Shown: positions 52,947-61,409 of the stretch, piece by piece
How the letters are laid out: every line of letters begins with the position of its first letter
Numbering within the stretch: the stretch's first letter is position 1
NCBI RefSeq assembly: GCF_002094885.1
Contig: NZ_MSIT01000003.1
Location: 186,001-250,000, forward strand
Length of the DNA stretch: 64,000 bases
DNA from: Salibaculum halophilum
GTDB taxonomy: Bacteria; Pseudomonadota; Alphaproteobacteria; Rhodobacterales; Rhodobacteraceae
Reading direction: 5' to 3'
Notes under the pieces: generated by a model
Database searches by the model: none
What the model was told of the DNA's origin: nothing
What the model saw: the letters and a program-made list of their open reading frames with translations, nothing else
Translations under genes and position numbers: made by a program

Positions 52947-55732
52947 TGTGGACGCTGGGGCCGATCGCCTTTGCCGCGCCCTGGCTGCTGCTCGGTCTGG
53001 TGGCGCTGCCGATCCTGTGGCTGTTGCTGCGCGCCGTGCCGCCCGCGCCGATCCGGCGGCGCTTTCCCGGTGTCGCCCTGCTGCTGGGGCTGACCGACGA
53101 CGAGAGCCAGACCGATCGCACGCCCTGGTGGCTGTTGCTGCTGCGCATGCTGGCGGTGGCGGCGGTAATACTGGGCTTCGCGGGGCCGGTGCTGAACCCG
53201 CAGGAAGAGCGGCCCGGGGGCGGACCGCTGCTGGTGCTGGTCGATGGCACCTGGGCCGATGCGCGTGACTGGCCCCGGCGGCTCGACCGAATCGAGGCGG
53301 CTTTGCGGGACGCCGCCAGCGACGGCCGCCGCGCGGCGCTGGTCCGGTTGACCGACCTGCCCGCCGAGGGGCCGGTGTTCCGCGACGCGCAGGCCGTCGC
53401 GCAAGAGGCCGCCGGTATGGTCCCCGCCCCGCATGGCCCCGACCCGGAAGGCCTGTCCGACTGGGCCGACAGCCTGTCAGGCGATTTCGACACCTTCTGG
53501 CTGTCCGACGGGGTGGCCCGCGACAGCCGGGCGGACCTGCTGGCCGCGCTGGAAGAACGCGGCACGGTTCGCGTTTTCGAAAGCCCCCGGCCCGTCTACG
53601 GGCTGACCCCGCCGCGCTTCGAGGATGGCACTATCACGCTTGACGCCCTGCGCGCCCGCACCGGGGGCGCGGCCGAGGTCCGCGTCAACGCCATGGGGCC
53701 GGACCCTGCCGGCGTCGAACGCCGGCTGGCCAGCGAAAGCCTGGCCTTCATAGCCGGCGAGGGCCGCGCAACGCTGGAGCTGTCCCTGCCGCCGGAACTG
53801 CGCAACCGGATCACCCGGTTCGAGATTCAGGGCGTGTCCTCGGCCGGGGCGGTGGCGCTGACCGACGACGCGCTCAAGCGGCGCGAGGTGGCGCTGATCT
53901 CGGGCGGCAACGACCGCGAGGAATTGGAACTTCTTGACCCGCTGCACTACCTGCGGCAGGCGCTGGCCCCCTCGGCGGAGCTGATCGAGGGGACACTGGC
54001 GGACGTGCTGCTGGCCAACCCGGACGTGATCATCCTGGCCGACGTCGCCACGCTGTCGTCGCTGGAGGCCGAGGACCTGCAAGCCTGGGTCGAGGACGGC
54101 GGCCTGTTGGTGCGCTTCGCCGGGCCGCGGCTGGCGGCCAGCGATGTCAGCCGGCAGTCGCTCGACCCGCTGATGCCGGTGCGCCTGCGCGCCGGGGGCC
54201 GGTCCATCGGCGGCGCCATGAGCTGGGGCGAACCCAAGGCGCTGGCCCCCTTCGCGGCCGACAGCCCCTTCTACGGCCTGACCATCCCCGACGATGTCTC
54301 CGTCAACGCCCAGGTCATGGCCCAGCCCGACCCGACCCTGGCAGCGCGGGTCATCGCGCAGCTGGCCGACGGCACGCCGCTTGTCACCCGCAAGGACTCG
54401 GGCCAGGGCAACATCGTTCTGTTCCATGTCACCGCCAATGCCGAATGGTCGACGCTGCCGCTGTCGGGGCTGTTCGTTCAGATGCTCGAACGGCTGGCCG
54501 TCTCGACGCGTCCTGCGGTGCCCGACCTCGAGGCGCTGGAGGGCACCAGCTGGATGCCCGAGGACGTGCTCGACGCTTTCGGCGTTCTTGAGGATGCCGG
54601 GGCCCTGCCGGGCGTCGACGGGGACCGGCTGGCCGATCTCACCCCCGGGGCGGAGATGCCGCCCGGGCTTTATGCCGGAGAGGAGCGCCGCATCGCCGTG
54701 AATGTCTTCACCGCCGACAGCACCCTGCAACCCACCGCCTGGCCTGACCGCATCCCCGTCGAGGGGCTGGAGGTAACGCGCGAAACCCCGCTCAAGGGCT
54801 GGCTGATCGGAGGCGCGCTGATGCTGCTGATGCTCGACATCCTGGCCGCGCTGGCCCTGTCGGGCCGGTTGCGCGGACCGCGCGCCGGGGTCGCCGCCGC
54901 CATGCTCGGCCTTGTGCTTGCCGGGCTGCCAACGCCGCCGCAGGCACAGGAGGACGACGCCGACCCGCCCGTGTCCGAGGACTTCGCGGTCGCCGCGACC
55001 TCGGACGTTGTCCTCGCCTATGTCGAGACGGGCGTGCCCCGCGTCGACGAGATGTCCGAGGCCGGGCTTTACGGTTTGTCCAACACCCTGTTCCAGCGCA
55101 CCTCGATCGAGCCCGCTATGCCCATGGGCGTGGACCCGGAAACCGACGAACTGGCCTTCTTTCCGTTCCTCTACTGGCCCGTCACCGCCGAGCAGGACCT
55201 GCCCAGCCGCGCGGCCTATGCCAAGCTCAACCGCTACCTGCGCACGGGCGGGATGATCCTGTTCGACACGCGTGATGCGGACCTGGCACGCTTCGGGTCC
55301 TCCAGCCCCGAGGGCAAGCGCCTGCAGGCCATCGCGCGCGGGCTGGACATCCCGCCGCTGGAACCCATCCCGCAGGATCACGTTCTGACCCGGACCTTCT
55401 ACCTGTTGCAGGATTTTCCCGGCCGCCACGCAACCCGCGACGTCTGGGTCGAGGCCGCGCCGCCGGATGCGCAGGCCGCCGAGGGCATGCCCTTTCGTGA
55501 TCTCAACGACGGCGTCACGCCGGTGGTAATCGGCGGCAACGACTGGGCCGCGGCCTGGGCCACCGACGAGGATGGCAACCCGCTGGTGCCCATCGGGCGC
55601 GGCATGGCCGGTGAGCGCCAGCGCGAGATCGCGCTGCGCTTCGGCGTCAACCTCGTGATGCATGTGCTGACCGGCAACTACAAGTCCGACCAGGTGCATG
55701 TGCCCGCGCTTCTCGACAGGTTGGGCCAATGA
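52946..55732 (+). CDS. Large BatA-N / DUF4159 membrane protein
   Basis: 928-residue inner-membrane protein. It starts with a BatA-type N-terminal region of two membrane segments (about residues 8-27 and 60-80; FAAPWLLLGLVALPILWLLL). A periplasmic or cytoplasmic region with degenerate VWA-like and glutamine-amidotransferase-like parts follows (about 90-610), then another membrane pair (about 628-670, with LIGGALMLLMLDILAALAL) and the C-terminal DUF4159 domain (about 685-925; YGLSNTLFQRTSIEP, AFFPFLYWPVT, LFDTRDADLARFG). Function unknown; probably an envelope-quality or cell-wall complex driven by MoxR. It overlaps the next gene by 4 bases. Confidence 0.85.
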   Translation: MWTLGPIAFAAPWLLLGLVALPILWLLLRAVPPAPIRRRFPGVALLLGLTDDESQTDRTPWWLLLLRMLAVAAVILGFAGPVLNPQEERPGGGPLLVLVDGTWADARDWPRRLDRIEAALRDAASDGRRAALVRLTDLPAEGPVFRDAQAVAQEAAGMVPAPHGPDPEGLSDWADSLSGDFDTFWLSDGVARDSRADLLAALEERGTVRVFESPRPVYGLTPPRFEDGTITLDALRARTGGAAEVRVNAMGPDPAGVERRLASESLAFIAGEGRATLELSLPPELRNRITRFEIQGVSSAGAVALTDDALKRREVALISGGNDREELELLDPLHYLRQALAPSAELIEGTLADVLLANPDVIILADVATLSSLEAEDLQAWVEDGGLLVRFAGPRLAASDVSRQSLDPLMPVRLRAGGRSIGGAMSWGEPKALAPFAADSPFYGLTIPDDVSVNAQVMAQPDPTLAARVIAQLADGTPLVTRKDSGQGNIVLFHVTANAEWSTLPLSGLFVQMLERLAVSTRPAVPDLEALEGTSWMPEDVLDAFGVLEDAGALPGVDGDRLADLTPGAEMPPGLYAGEERRIAVNVFTADSTLQPTAWPDRIPVEGLEVTRETPLKGWLIGGALMLLMLDILAALALSGRLRGPRAGVAAAMLGLVLAGLPTPPQAQEDDADPPVSEDFAVAATSDVVLAYVETGVPRVDEMSEAGLYGLSNTLFQRTSIEPAMPMGVDPETDELAFFPFLYWPVTAEQDLPSRAAYAKLNRYLRTGGMILFDTRDADLARFGSSSPEGKRLQAIARGLDIPPLEPIPQDHVLTRTFYLLQDFPGRHATRDVWVEAAPPDAQAAEGMPFRDLNDGVTPVVIGGNDWAAAWATDEDGNPLVPIGRGMAGERQREIALRFGVNLVMHVLTGNYKSDQVHVPALLDRLGQ

Positions 55733-57804
55733 CCGGACAGATCCTCCTTGACCCGCTGATCCCGCTGCCGCTGATCTACGCGCTGGCGGCGCTGGCCGCC
55801 CTGGGCCTGGGGCTGGCCGTCTGGCGGCGGCTGGCGGGCTGGGCGCTGCGGGCTCTGGCCGCGCTGGTCCTGCTGGCCGCCATCGCCAACCCGTCGCTGC
55901 AGACCGAGGACCGCGCGGCGCTGTCGGATATCGTCATCGCCGTGGTCGATCGCTCGGCCAGCCAGCGCATTTCGGACCGTCCCGCGCAGACACAGGCGGC
56001 ACTGGACAACCTGCGCGCCGAGGTCGCCGACCGCGCCAATACCGAACTGCGCGTGGTCGAACTGGGCGACGGCGAGGGGGACCGCGGCACGCAACTGATG
56101 ACCGCCCTGTCCGAGGCGCTGTCCGAGGAGCCGCGCGGCCGCGTCGCCGGCATGGTGCTGATCACAGATGGCCGCGCCCACGACATGGCCAGCGCCCCGC
56201 TTGACCTGCCCGCCCCGCTGCATGCCCTGCTGACCGGGCAAGAGGATGACTGGGATCGCCGCCTCGTGGTCAAGAACGCGCCCAGCTTCGCCATCCTGGG
56301 CGAGTCCGTCACCCTGACGCTGCGGATCGAGGATCAGGGCGCGGCCCCCGAGGCCGGGCAGGTCGACCTGACCATCGCCGTGGACGGCGGCGAGCCGATG
56401 GAGTTCGAGGTGCCCGTCAACGAGGATATCGAACTGCCCGTGGATATCCCGCATGGCGGCATGAACGTGCTGCAATTCGCCACCCCCGAGGCCGAGGGCG
56501 AGTTGACCGACCGCAACAATGCCTCGGTCGTGCAGATCAACGGCGTGCGCGACCGGCTCAGCGTGCTGCTGGTCTCGGGCGAGCCGCATGCCGGCGAACG
56601 CACCTGGCGCAACCTGCTCAAGTCCGATTCGGCGGTGGACCTGGTGCATTTCACGATCCTCAGGCCGCCGAACAAGCAGGACGGCGTGCCGGTCAACGAG
56701 TTGTCGCTCATCGCCTTTCCGACGCGCGAGCTGTTTCTGGAAAAGATCGACGATTTCGACCTCATCATTTTCGACCGCTACCAGCGGCGCGGTATCCTGC
56801 CCTCGGTCTACCTCGACAACGTGTCCAACTTCGTGCGCGAGGGCGGCGCGGTGCTGATCGCCGCCGGGCCGGACTATGCCAGCGCCGATTCGCTCTACCG
56901 CTCGCCCCTCGGCGCGGTGTTGCCGGGCGCGCCGACGGCCGGGGTCTACGAACAGGGCTTCCGCCCCACACTGACCGAGCTGGGCAAACGCCACCCGGTG
57001 ACCGAGGGCCTGACCGATTTCGCCCCGGCCCCCGAGACCGAGGACGGCACCCCCGGCTGGGGCCGCTGGTTCCGCCACATCGAGGTCACGCCGACGCCTG
57101 GCGCCACCACGGTGATGAACGGCGTGGACGACCAGCCCTTGCTGATGCTGGAACGGGTCGACGAGGGGCGCGTGGCGCTCATGGCGTCGGACCATGCCTG
57201 GCTGTGGAACCGCGGCTTCGAGGGGGGCGGGCCGCAGCTGGAACTGCTGCGCCGGCTGGCCCACTGGATGATGAAGGAACCCGAGCTGGAGGAAGAGGCG
57301 CTCTGGGCCGAGCCGACCGGGCAGACCATGCGGATCATCCGCCGAACCCTCGGCGAAGAGGTGGGCGATGTGGCCATTACCCACCCCGACGGAACGGAAA
57401 CCGTCGTGGAACTCGACAAGGTCAGCCCCGGCCGGTTCGAAACCCTCTGGGAGGCGCCCGAGATCGGGCTTTACCGCCTCACAGACGGCGAGGAGGAGGC
57501 CGTGATCGCCCTCGGCCCCGCCGCACCGCGCGAGTTCGAGGAAACGATCGCCAGCGCCGAGGTCCTCGCCCCGGCCATCGACACCGTGAACGGCGGGACG
57601 CCCCGCATTTCCAATGGCCTGCCGGACCTGCGCGACGTGCGAGAGGGCCGTCCCGCCGCGGGCAATGGCTGGATCGGGATCACCCCGCGCGACGCCTACC
57701 GGACGGCCGATATCACCGTCGCGCCGGTGCTGCCGGCCTGGGCTTTCCTGCTGCTTGCCGCGGCCTTGATCATCGGGGCCTGGCTGCGCGAGGGGCGCCG
57801 CTAA
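55729..57804 (+). CDS. Large membrane protein with glutamine-amidotransferase-like domain
   Basis: 691 residues, last gene of the moxR operon. Two N-terminal membrane segments (about residues 12-30 and 37-54), then a VWA-like part starting IVIAVVDRSASQRISD (about 68-83, again a degenerate MIDAS), an immunoglobulin-like section (about 190-270), a class-I glutamine-amidotransferase-like fold without an evident catalytic Cys (about 275-520; LSVLLVSGEPHAGERTWRNLL, FDLIIFDRYQRRGILP, GGAVLIAAGPDYA) and a C-terminal membrane segment (about 668-685). Start ATG overlaps the previous stop as ATGA. No enzymatic role can be assigned. Confidence 0.8.
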   Translation: MTGQILLDPLIPLPLIYALAALAALGLGLAVWRRLAGWALRALAALVLLAAIANPSLQTEDRAALSDIVIAVVDRSASQRISDRPAQTQAALDNLRAEVADRANTELRVVELGDGEGDRGTQLMTALSEALSEEPRGRVAGMVLITDGRAHDMASAPLDLPAPLHALLTGQEDDWDRRLVVKNAPSFAILGESVTLTLRIEDQGAAPEAGQVDLTIAVDGGEPMEFEVPVNEDIELPVDIPHGGMNVLQFATPEAEGELTDRNNASVVQINGVRDRLSVLLVSGEPHAGERTWRNLLKSDSAVDLVHFTILRPPNKQDGVPVNELSLIAFPTRELFLEKIDDFDLIIFDRYQRRGILPSVYLDNVSNFVREGGAVLIAAGPDYASADSLYRSPLGAVLPGAPTAGVYEQGFRPTLTELGKRHPVTEGLTDFAPAPETEDGTPGWGRWFRHIEVTPTPGATTVMNGVDDQPLLMLERVDEGRVALMASDHAWLWNRGFEGGGPQLELLRRLAHWMMKEPELEEEALWAEPTGQTMRIIRRTLGEEVGDVAITHPDGTETVVELDKVSPGRFETLWEAPEIGLYRLTDGEEEAVIALGPAAPREFEETIASAEVLAPAIDTVNGGTPRISNGLPDLRDVREGRPAAGNGWIGITPRDAYRTADITVAPVLPAWAFLLLAAALIIGAWLREGRR

Positions 57805-57832
57805 GCGAACGAATTTCTGGAAATTCGTTCGC
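57805..57832. terminator. Palindromic element, copy 2: bidirectional terminator-like hairpin
   Basis: Perfect 13-bp inverted repeat with arm GCGAACGAATTTC, a 2-nt centre and the complementary arm, filling the 32-bp gap between two convergent genes (stops at 57804 and 57837). It would give a long stem in either transcript. It aligns with the palindrome at 45685-45706 and its flanks, suggesting a dispersed family. Confidence 0.7.
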
Positions 57833-57836
57833 CCGC

Positions 57837-58184
57837 TCAGGGAAGACCGAGCGCGACCCGATCGGCGTTCCAGCCATCGACGGAGCACTTGGCGCGGATA
57901 TACACGGTTTCGATGCCCTCCGGGATATCGACCCCTGACAGGGACCGGGTGAAGGGCTGTTCGGTCACATGCGGATGCGCAAGACCCCGCGTGCCCAGCA
58001 CCGTGCCCTCCGCGGTCTCGATCCGCCATCCATCGGCGTAGTGATCCCAGCCGATGTCGGGGTGCGAGAGGGTGACACGGAAGGTCCATCCGCTGCCCGC
58101 GGCCCGCGCCTCGGCATCGGTGATCGCGGGGGGATCGGCAAGGGCCGGACCGGCAAGGCAGAGAAACGGCAAAAGGTAACGCAT
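57837..58184 (-). CDS. Small secreted protein, uncharacterised
   Basis: 115 residues with a signal peptide (about 1-16, MRYLLPFLCLAGPALA before DPPAI). The mature part (about 99 residues) has beta-sandwich character: GSGWTFRVTLSHPDIGWDHYADGWRIETAEGTVLGTRGLAHPHV, with several Trp and His residues and a single Cys (AKCSVDG). It resembles small periplasmic proteins of Rhodobacterales annotated only as hypothetical. It lies 54 bp downstream of the CopD/HemJ-like gene, with which it may be co-transcribed. Confidence 0.75.
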   Translation of the reverse strand: MRYLLPFLCLAGPALADPPAITDAEARAAGSGWTFRVTLSHPDIGWDHYADGWRIETAEGTVLGTRGLAHPHVTEQPFTRSLSGVDIPEGIETVYIRAKCSVDGWNADRVALGLP

Positions 58185-58238
58185 GGTCTACGCATAACAG
58201 CTTGCCGCCTCCTGCGCTGTCACATCCACGAGAGGCTG

Positions 58239-58649
58239 TCAGAACGGCTTGAAGACGACGAGGTAGAGCACCACCAGCGTGCCCAGCACGCTGACCTCGT
58301 TGAAGACGCGCAGGTAGAAATCGCTTTCCTCGAACCGGCCCTGTTTTGCCCGCGCCACCAGCCGCCCGGTCCAGCCGTAGTGCAGCGCCAGCAGCGCGAC
58401 CAGCGCCAGCTTGGCCCAGACCCAGCCCTGCCAGTTCCAGTAGAAGGCGAGGATCAAGCCGGTGATCACCGCCAGAACGCCCAGGCCCAGCGAAAAGCGA
58501 TAGACCCGGAAGGTCAGGTCGCCCGCCGGCCCGAACGCGCCGGTCGCCGTATGTTCGCGCTTCCAGTAGATCAGCCCGCGCGGGGCCACGAAAATGCCCG
58601 CCATCCAGCCCATGACGCTCAGCAAGTGTACGACCTTGATCCAGTCCAT
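58239..58649 (-). CDS. CopD/HemJ-like membrane protein
   Basis: 136 residues with four membrane segments. The N-terminal pattern MDWIKVVHLLSVMGWMAGIFVAPRGLIYWKRE (His10, W-x-A-G, P-R-x-x-x-Y) is shared by the HemJ-type protoporphyrinogen oxidase and by CopD-family proteins. HemJ proteins use such a His to bind heme. The C-terminal half has KLALVALLALHYGWTGRLVARAKQG, with a second His. Whether it is the true HemJ or a paralog cannot be settled. It is convergent with nothing and is followed on its strand by the small secreted protein. Confidence 0.7.
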   Translation of the reverse strand: MDWIKVVHLLSVMGWMAGIFVAPRGLIYWKREHTATGAFGPAGDLTFRVYRFSLGLGVLAVITGLILAFYWNWQGWVWAKLALVALLALHYGWTGRLVARAKQGRFEESDFYLRVFNEVSVLGTLVVLYLVVFKPF

Positions 58650-58718
58650 GCGCCCTAGATGCCGTCGCGCGGCGGCGCCTGCAAGCCAAAGCCGGCTAGG
58701 CTTGTGGCGAATCCGTTT

Positions 58719-58739
58719 TTGGTATAGAAAACTTACCAA
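58719..58739. promoter_or_regulatory. Candidate operator upstream of glcD
   Basis: TTGGTA (58719-58724), 9 bp, TACCAA (58734-58739) is a perfect 6-bp inverted repeat in an AT-rich stretch 20 bp before the glcD ATG. TTGGT/ACCAA arms resemble operators of FadR-type GntR regulators such as GlcC, although the spacing is longer than usual. No glcC gene is in the window. Confidence 0.4.
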
Positions 58740-58759
58740 TCCATTGGAGGAGTGAGATC

Positions 58760-60193
58760 ATGGAAATGCCAGACCCCGATGCGGCGATCCTGTCGCGCAA
58801 GGCCAATGTCGTCGACCGGCTGCAGGCGGTGCTGCCCAAGGGGTCCGTGATCCACGAGACGACCGAGTTGCGCGCCTACGAATGCGACGCGCTGACGGCC
58901 TATACCTGTCCGCCGCTTTGCGCCGTGCTGCCCGGCAGCACCGAGGAGGTCGCGGCTGTGCTCTCGATCTGCCACGAAGAGGGCGTGCCGGTCGTGCCGC
59001 GCGGGGCGGGAACCTCGCTCGCCGGGGGGGCGCTGGCCACCGCCGATGCGGTAATGCTGGGCACCGCGCGGCTGAACGCGGTGCTGGAGACCAGCTTTGA
59101 TGACCGCTACATCCGTGTTCAGGCGGGCCGCACGAACCTTTCGGTCACCGGCGCGGTCGAGGACGAGGGGTTCTTCTATGCCCCGGACCCCTCCAGCCAG
59201 CTGGCCTGCGCCATCGCGGGCAACATCGCCATGAATTCGGGCGGGGCGCATTGCCTGAAATACGGGGTGACGACGAACAACCTTCTGGGGGTCAAGATGG
59301 TGCTGATGGACGGCACCGTGACCGAGATAGGTGGCGCACATCTGGACGCGGGCAGCTATGACCTGCTGGGCCTGATCTGCGGGTCCGAGGGCCAGCTCGG
59401 TGTGGTGACCGAGGCAACGCTGCGTATCCTGCACAAACCCGAGGGCGCGCGCCCGGTCCTGATGGGCTATGACAGTTCGGAAGTGGCCGGACAGGTGGTC
59501 ACCGAGATCATCAAGGCCGGGGTCCTTCCTGTCGCGATCGAGTTCATGGACCGCCCCTGCATCGAGGCCTGCGAGGCCTTCGCCAAGGCCGGCTACCCGA
59601 TGTGCGAGGCGCTGCTGATCGTCGAGGTCGAAGGCTCGGACGCCGAGATCGACGCGCAACTGGGCCGCATCACCGAGATCGCCGCACGGCACGAGCCCGT
59701 AGAGCTGCGCGAGGCCCGCGATGCCGACGAGGCCGGGCGCATCTGGCTGGGGCGCAAGTCCGCCTTCGGCGCCATGGGGCAGATCAACGATTACATGTGC
59801 CTTGATGGCACGATCCCGGTCAGCGAACTTCCCCACGTGCTGCGCCGGATCGGCGAACTGGCGCAGGACTACGGGCTGGCCGTGGCCAATGTCTTTCACG
59901 CCGGCGACGGCAACATGCACCCTCTGATCCTCTACAATGCCAATACCCCCGGCGAGCAGGAAAAATGCGAGGCGCTGGGCGCCGATATCCTGCGGCTCTG
60001 CGTCGAGGTGGGCGGCTGCCTGACCGGGGAACACGGCGTGGGCATCGAGAAACGCGACCTGATGCTGGTGCAATACGACGCGCCGGACCTGGAGGCGCAG
60101 ATGGCCGTCAAGGATGTCTTCGATCCCGCCTGGCTGCTCAACGCGGCCAAGGTCTTTCCGCTCTCCGTCTCCGCATCGCGGCGCGCGGCGTGA
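58760..60193 (+). CDS. glcD: Glycolate oxidase FAD subunit GlcD
   Basis: Large flavoprotein subunit of the glycolate (D-lactate) dehydrogenase complex, oxidising glycolate to glyoxylate. The 477 residues show VVPRGAGTSLAGGAL (FAD pyrophosphate loop, about 76-90), GNIAMNSGGAHCLKYGVTTNNLLG (about 154-177), CGSEGQLGVVTEATL (about 209-223), FHAGDGNMHPLILY (about 379-392) with His and metal ligands, and TGEHGVGIEKRD (about 420-431). GGAGGAG precedes the ATG. First gene of glcDEF. Confidence 0.94.
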   Translation: MEMPDPDAAILSRKANVVDRLQAVLPKGSVIHETTELRAYECDALTAYTCPPLCAVLPGSTEEVAAVLSICHEEGVPVVPRGAGTSLAGGALATADAVMLGTARLNAVLETSFDDRYIRVQAGRTNLSVTGAVEDEGFFYAPDPSSQLACAIAGNIAMNSGGAHCLKYGVTTNNLLGVKMVLMDGTVTEIGGAHLDAGSYDLLGLICGSEGQLGVVTEATLRILHKPEGARPVLMGYDSSEVAGQVVTEIIKAGVLPVAIEFMDRPCIEACEAFAKAGYPMCEALLIVEVEGSDAEIDAQLGRITEIAARHEPVELREARDADEAGRIWLGRKSAFGAMGQINDYMCLDGTIPVSELPHVLRRIGELAQDYGLAVANVFHAGDGNMHPLILYNANTPGEQEKCEALGADILRLCVEVGGCLTGEHGVGIEKRDLMLVQYDAPDLEAQMAVKDVFDPAWLLNAAKVFPLSVSASRRAA

Positions 60194-60220
60194 CACCATC
60201 GAACCCCGGGGGCGCTGCCC

Positions 60221-60261
60221 GTCGTCATTGTCTCTCGGATCCATGGCGCGACAATGACGAC
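60221..60261. repeat. 12-bp inverted repeat in the glcD-glcE gap
   Basis: GTCGTCATTGTC (60221-60232) and GACAATGACGAC (60250-60261) are perfectly complementary, separated by 17 nt. It fills most of the 100-bp gap between glcD and glcE, the only non-overlapping junction of the operon. An A-run, not a T-run, follows, so it is not a normal terminator. mRNA processing or stability is possible. Confidence 0.6.
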
Positions 60262-60293
60262 CCCAAAAAAATTTCGAGCCAGAAGATGCCAGC

Positions 60294-61409
60294 ATGACAC
60301 CGACAACCGAGGCCGACCTCGCCGAGATCATCGGCCATGCCAGCGGGCCGCTGCGGATCGCGGGCGGCGGCACGCGCAGTTGCGGCACCCCCGCGCCCGC
60401 GGAGCTTTTAAGCACCAGCGGGTTGCGCGGGATCACCCTGCACGAACCGGGCGCGCTGACGCTGGTCGCCAGGGCCGGCACGCCGGTGTCCGAGGTGCGC
60501 GCGGCCCTGCGCGCCGAGAACCAGCGCCTTGCCTTCGAGCCGATGGACCACCGCGCCCTGCTGGGCACGACCGGGGAACCCACCATCGGCGGCGTGGTCG
60601 CGGGCAATGTCAGCGGCCCGCGCCGGATCGCCGTGGGCGCAGCGCGCGATTTCATGCTGGGCGTGCGCGTCGTGGACGGCGCGGGGCGTATCCTCAAGAA
60701 CGGCGGGCGGGTGATGAAGAACGTCACCGGCTACGACCTGGTGCGCCTGATGACCGGCAGCCACGGCACGCTGGGCGTGCTCTCCGAAGTCTCGCTCAAG
60801 GTGTTGCCGGACGTGGAGTCGGCGGCGACGCTGACGCTGTCGGGGCTGTCGGACGCCCAAGCCGTCGAGGCGCTGTCCGCCGCGCTCGGCTCGCCCTTCG
60901 AGGTGACCGGCGCCGCCCATGACCCCGAGGCGGGCAAGACCTGCCTGCGCATCGAGGGCTTTGCCGACTCGGTGACCTACCGCGCCGGGCGCCTGCAGGA
61001 ACGGCTCGCCCCCTTCGGCCCGGTCGAGGTGCACGCGGGCAAGGACGCGACCGCCGCGACCTGGGCCGCGATCCGCGACGTCACCGATTTTGCCGATCGG
61101 GCGGGCGATGTCTGGCGGCTGTCGGTCAGACCCTCGGACGCGCCCGCGCTGGTGGCGCGGTCCGGCGCGGAGACCGTGCGCTACGACTGGGGCGGCGGGC
61201 TGGTCTGGCTGCTGATGCCCGAGGGCACGGACCTGCGCGCCAACCTCGGCCCATTCCAGGGCCACGCCACGCTGATCCGGGCGGGCGAGGCCACGCGCCG
61301 CGCCCTGCCCGTCTTTCAACCGGAAAACCCCGTGCTTGCCCGGCTGTCGGCCGGGTTGCGGTCGAAATTCGACCCGCGCGGCATTCTCAACCCGGGGGTC
61401 ATGGCCTGA
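60294..61409 (+). CDS. glcE: Glycolate oxidase FAD-binding subunit GlcE
   Basis: Second flavin-binding subunit of the complex. The 371 residues contain RIAGGGTRSCGTPAPAELL (about 22-40), TIGGVVAGNVSGPRRIAVGAARDFMLGVRVVDGAG (about 96-130) and NGGRVMKNVTGYDLVRLMTGSHGTLGVLSEVSLKVLP (about 134-170), typical of GlcE. The shortened cap domain ends with SAGLRSKFDPRGILNPG. The stop overlaps the glcF start (TGATG). GlcE and GlcD form the flavoprotein core and GlcF carries the electrons. Confidence 0.93.
   Translation: MTPTTEADLAEIIGHASGPLRIAGGGTRSCGTPAPAELLSTSGLRGITLHEPGALTLVARAGTPVSEVRAALRAENQRLAFEPMDHRALLGTTGEPTIGGVVAGNVSGPRRIAVGAARDFMLGVRVVDGAGRILKNGGRVMKNVTGYDLVRLMTGSHGTLGVLSEVSLKVLPDVESAATLTLSGLSDAQAVEALSAALGSPFEVTGAAHDPEAGKTCLRIEGFADSVTYRAGRLQERLAPFGPVEVHAGKDATAATWAAIRDVTDFADRAGDVWRLSVRPSDAPALVARSGAETVRYDWGGGLVWLLMPEGTDLRANLGPFQGHATLIRAGEATRRALPVFQPENPVLARLSAGLRSKFDPRGILNPGVMA

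Noticed and set aside
55678-58689. 1003-codon minus-strand open frame crossing the membrane-protein gene, the terminator hairpin and two small genes
   Set aside because: It overlaps three well-supported genes in other frames and a 13-bp-arm hairpin; low-complexity Arg/Gly/Ala translation.
60221-60261. Rho-independent terminator between glcD and glcE
   Set aside because: The stem is followed by an A-run rather than a T-run on the coding strand, and termination here would cut off glcEF.
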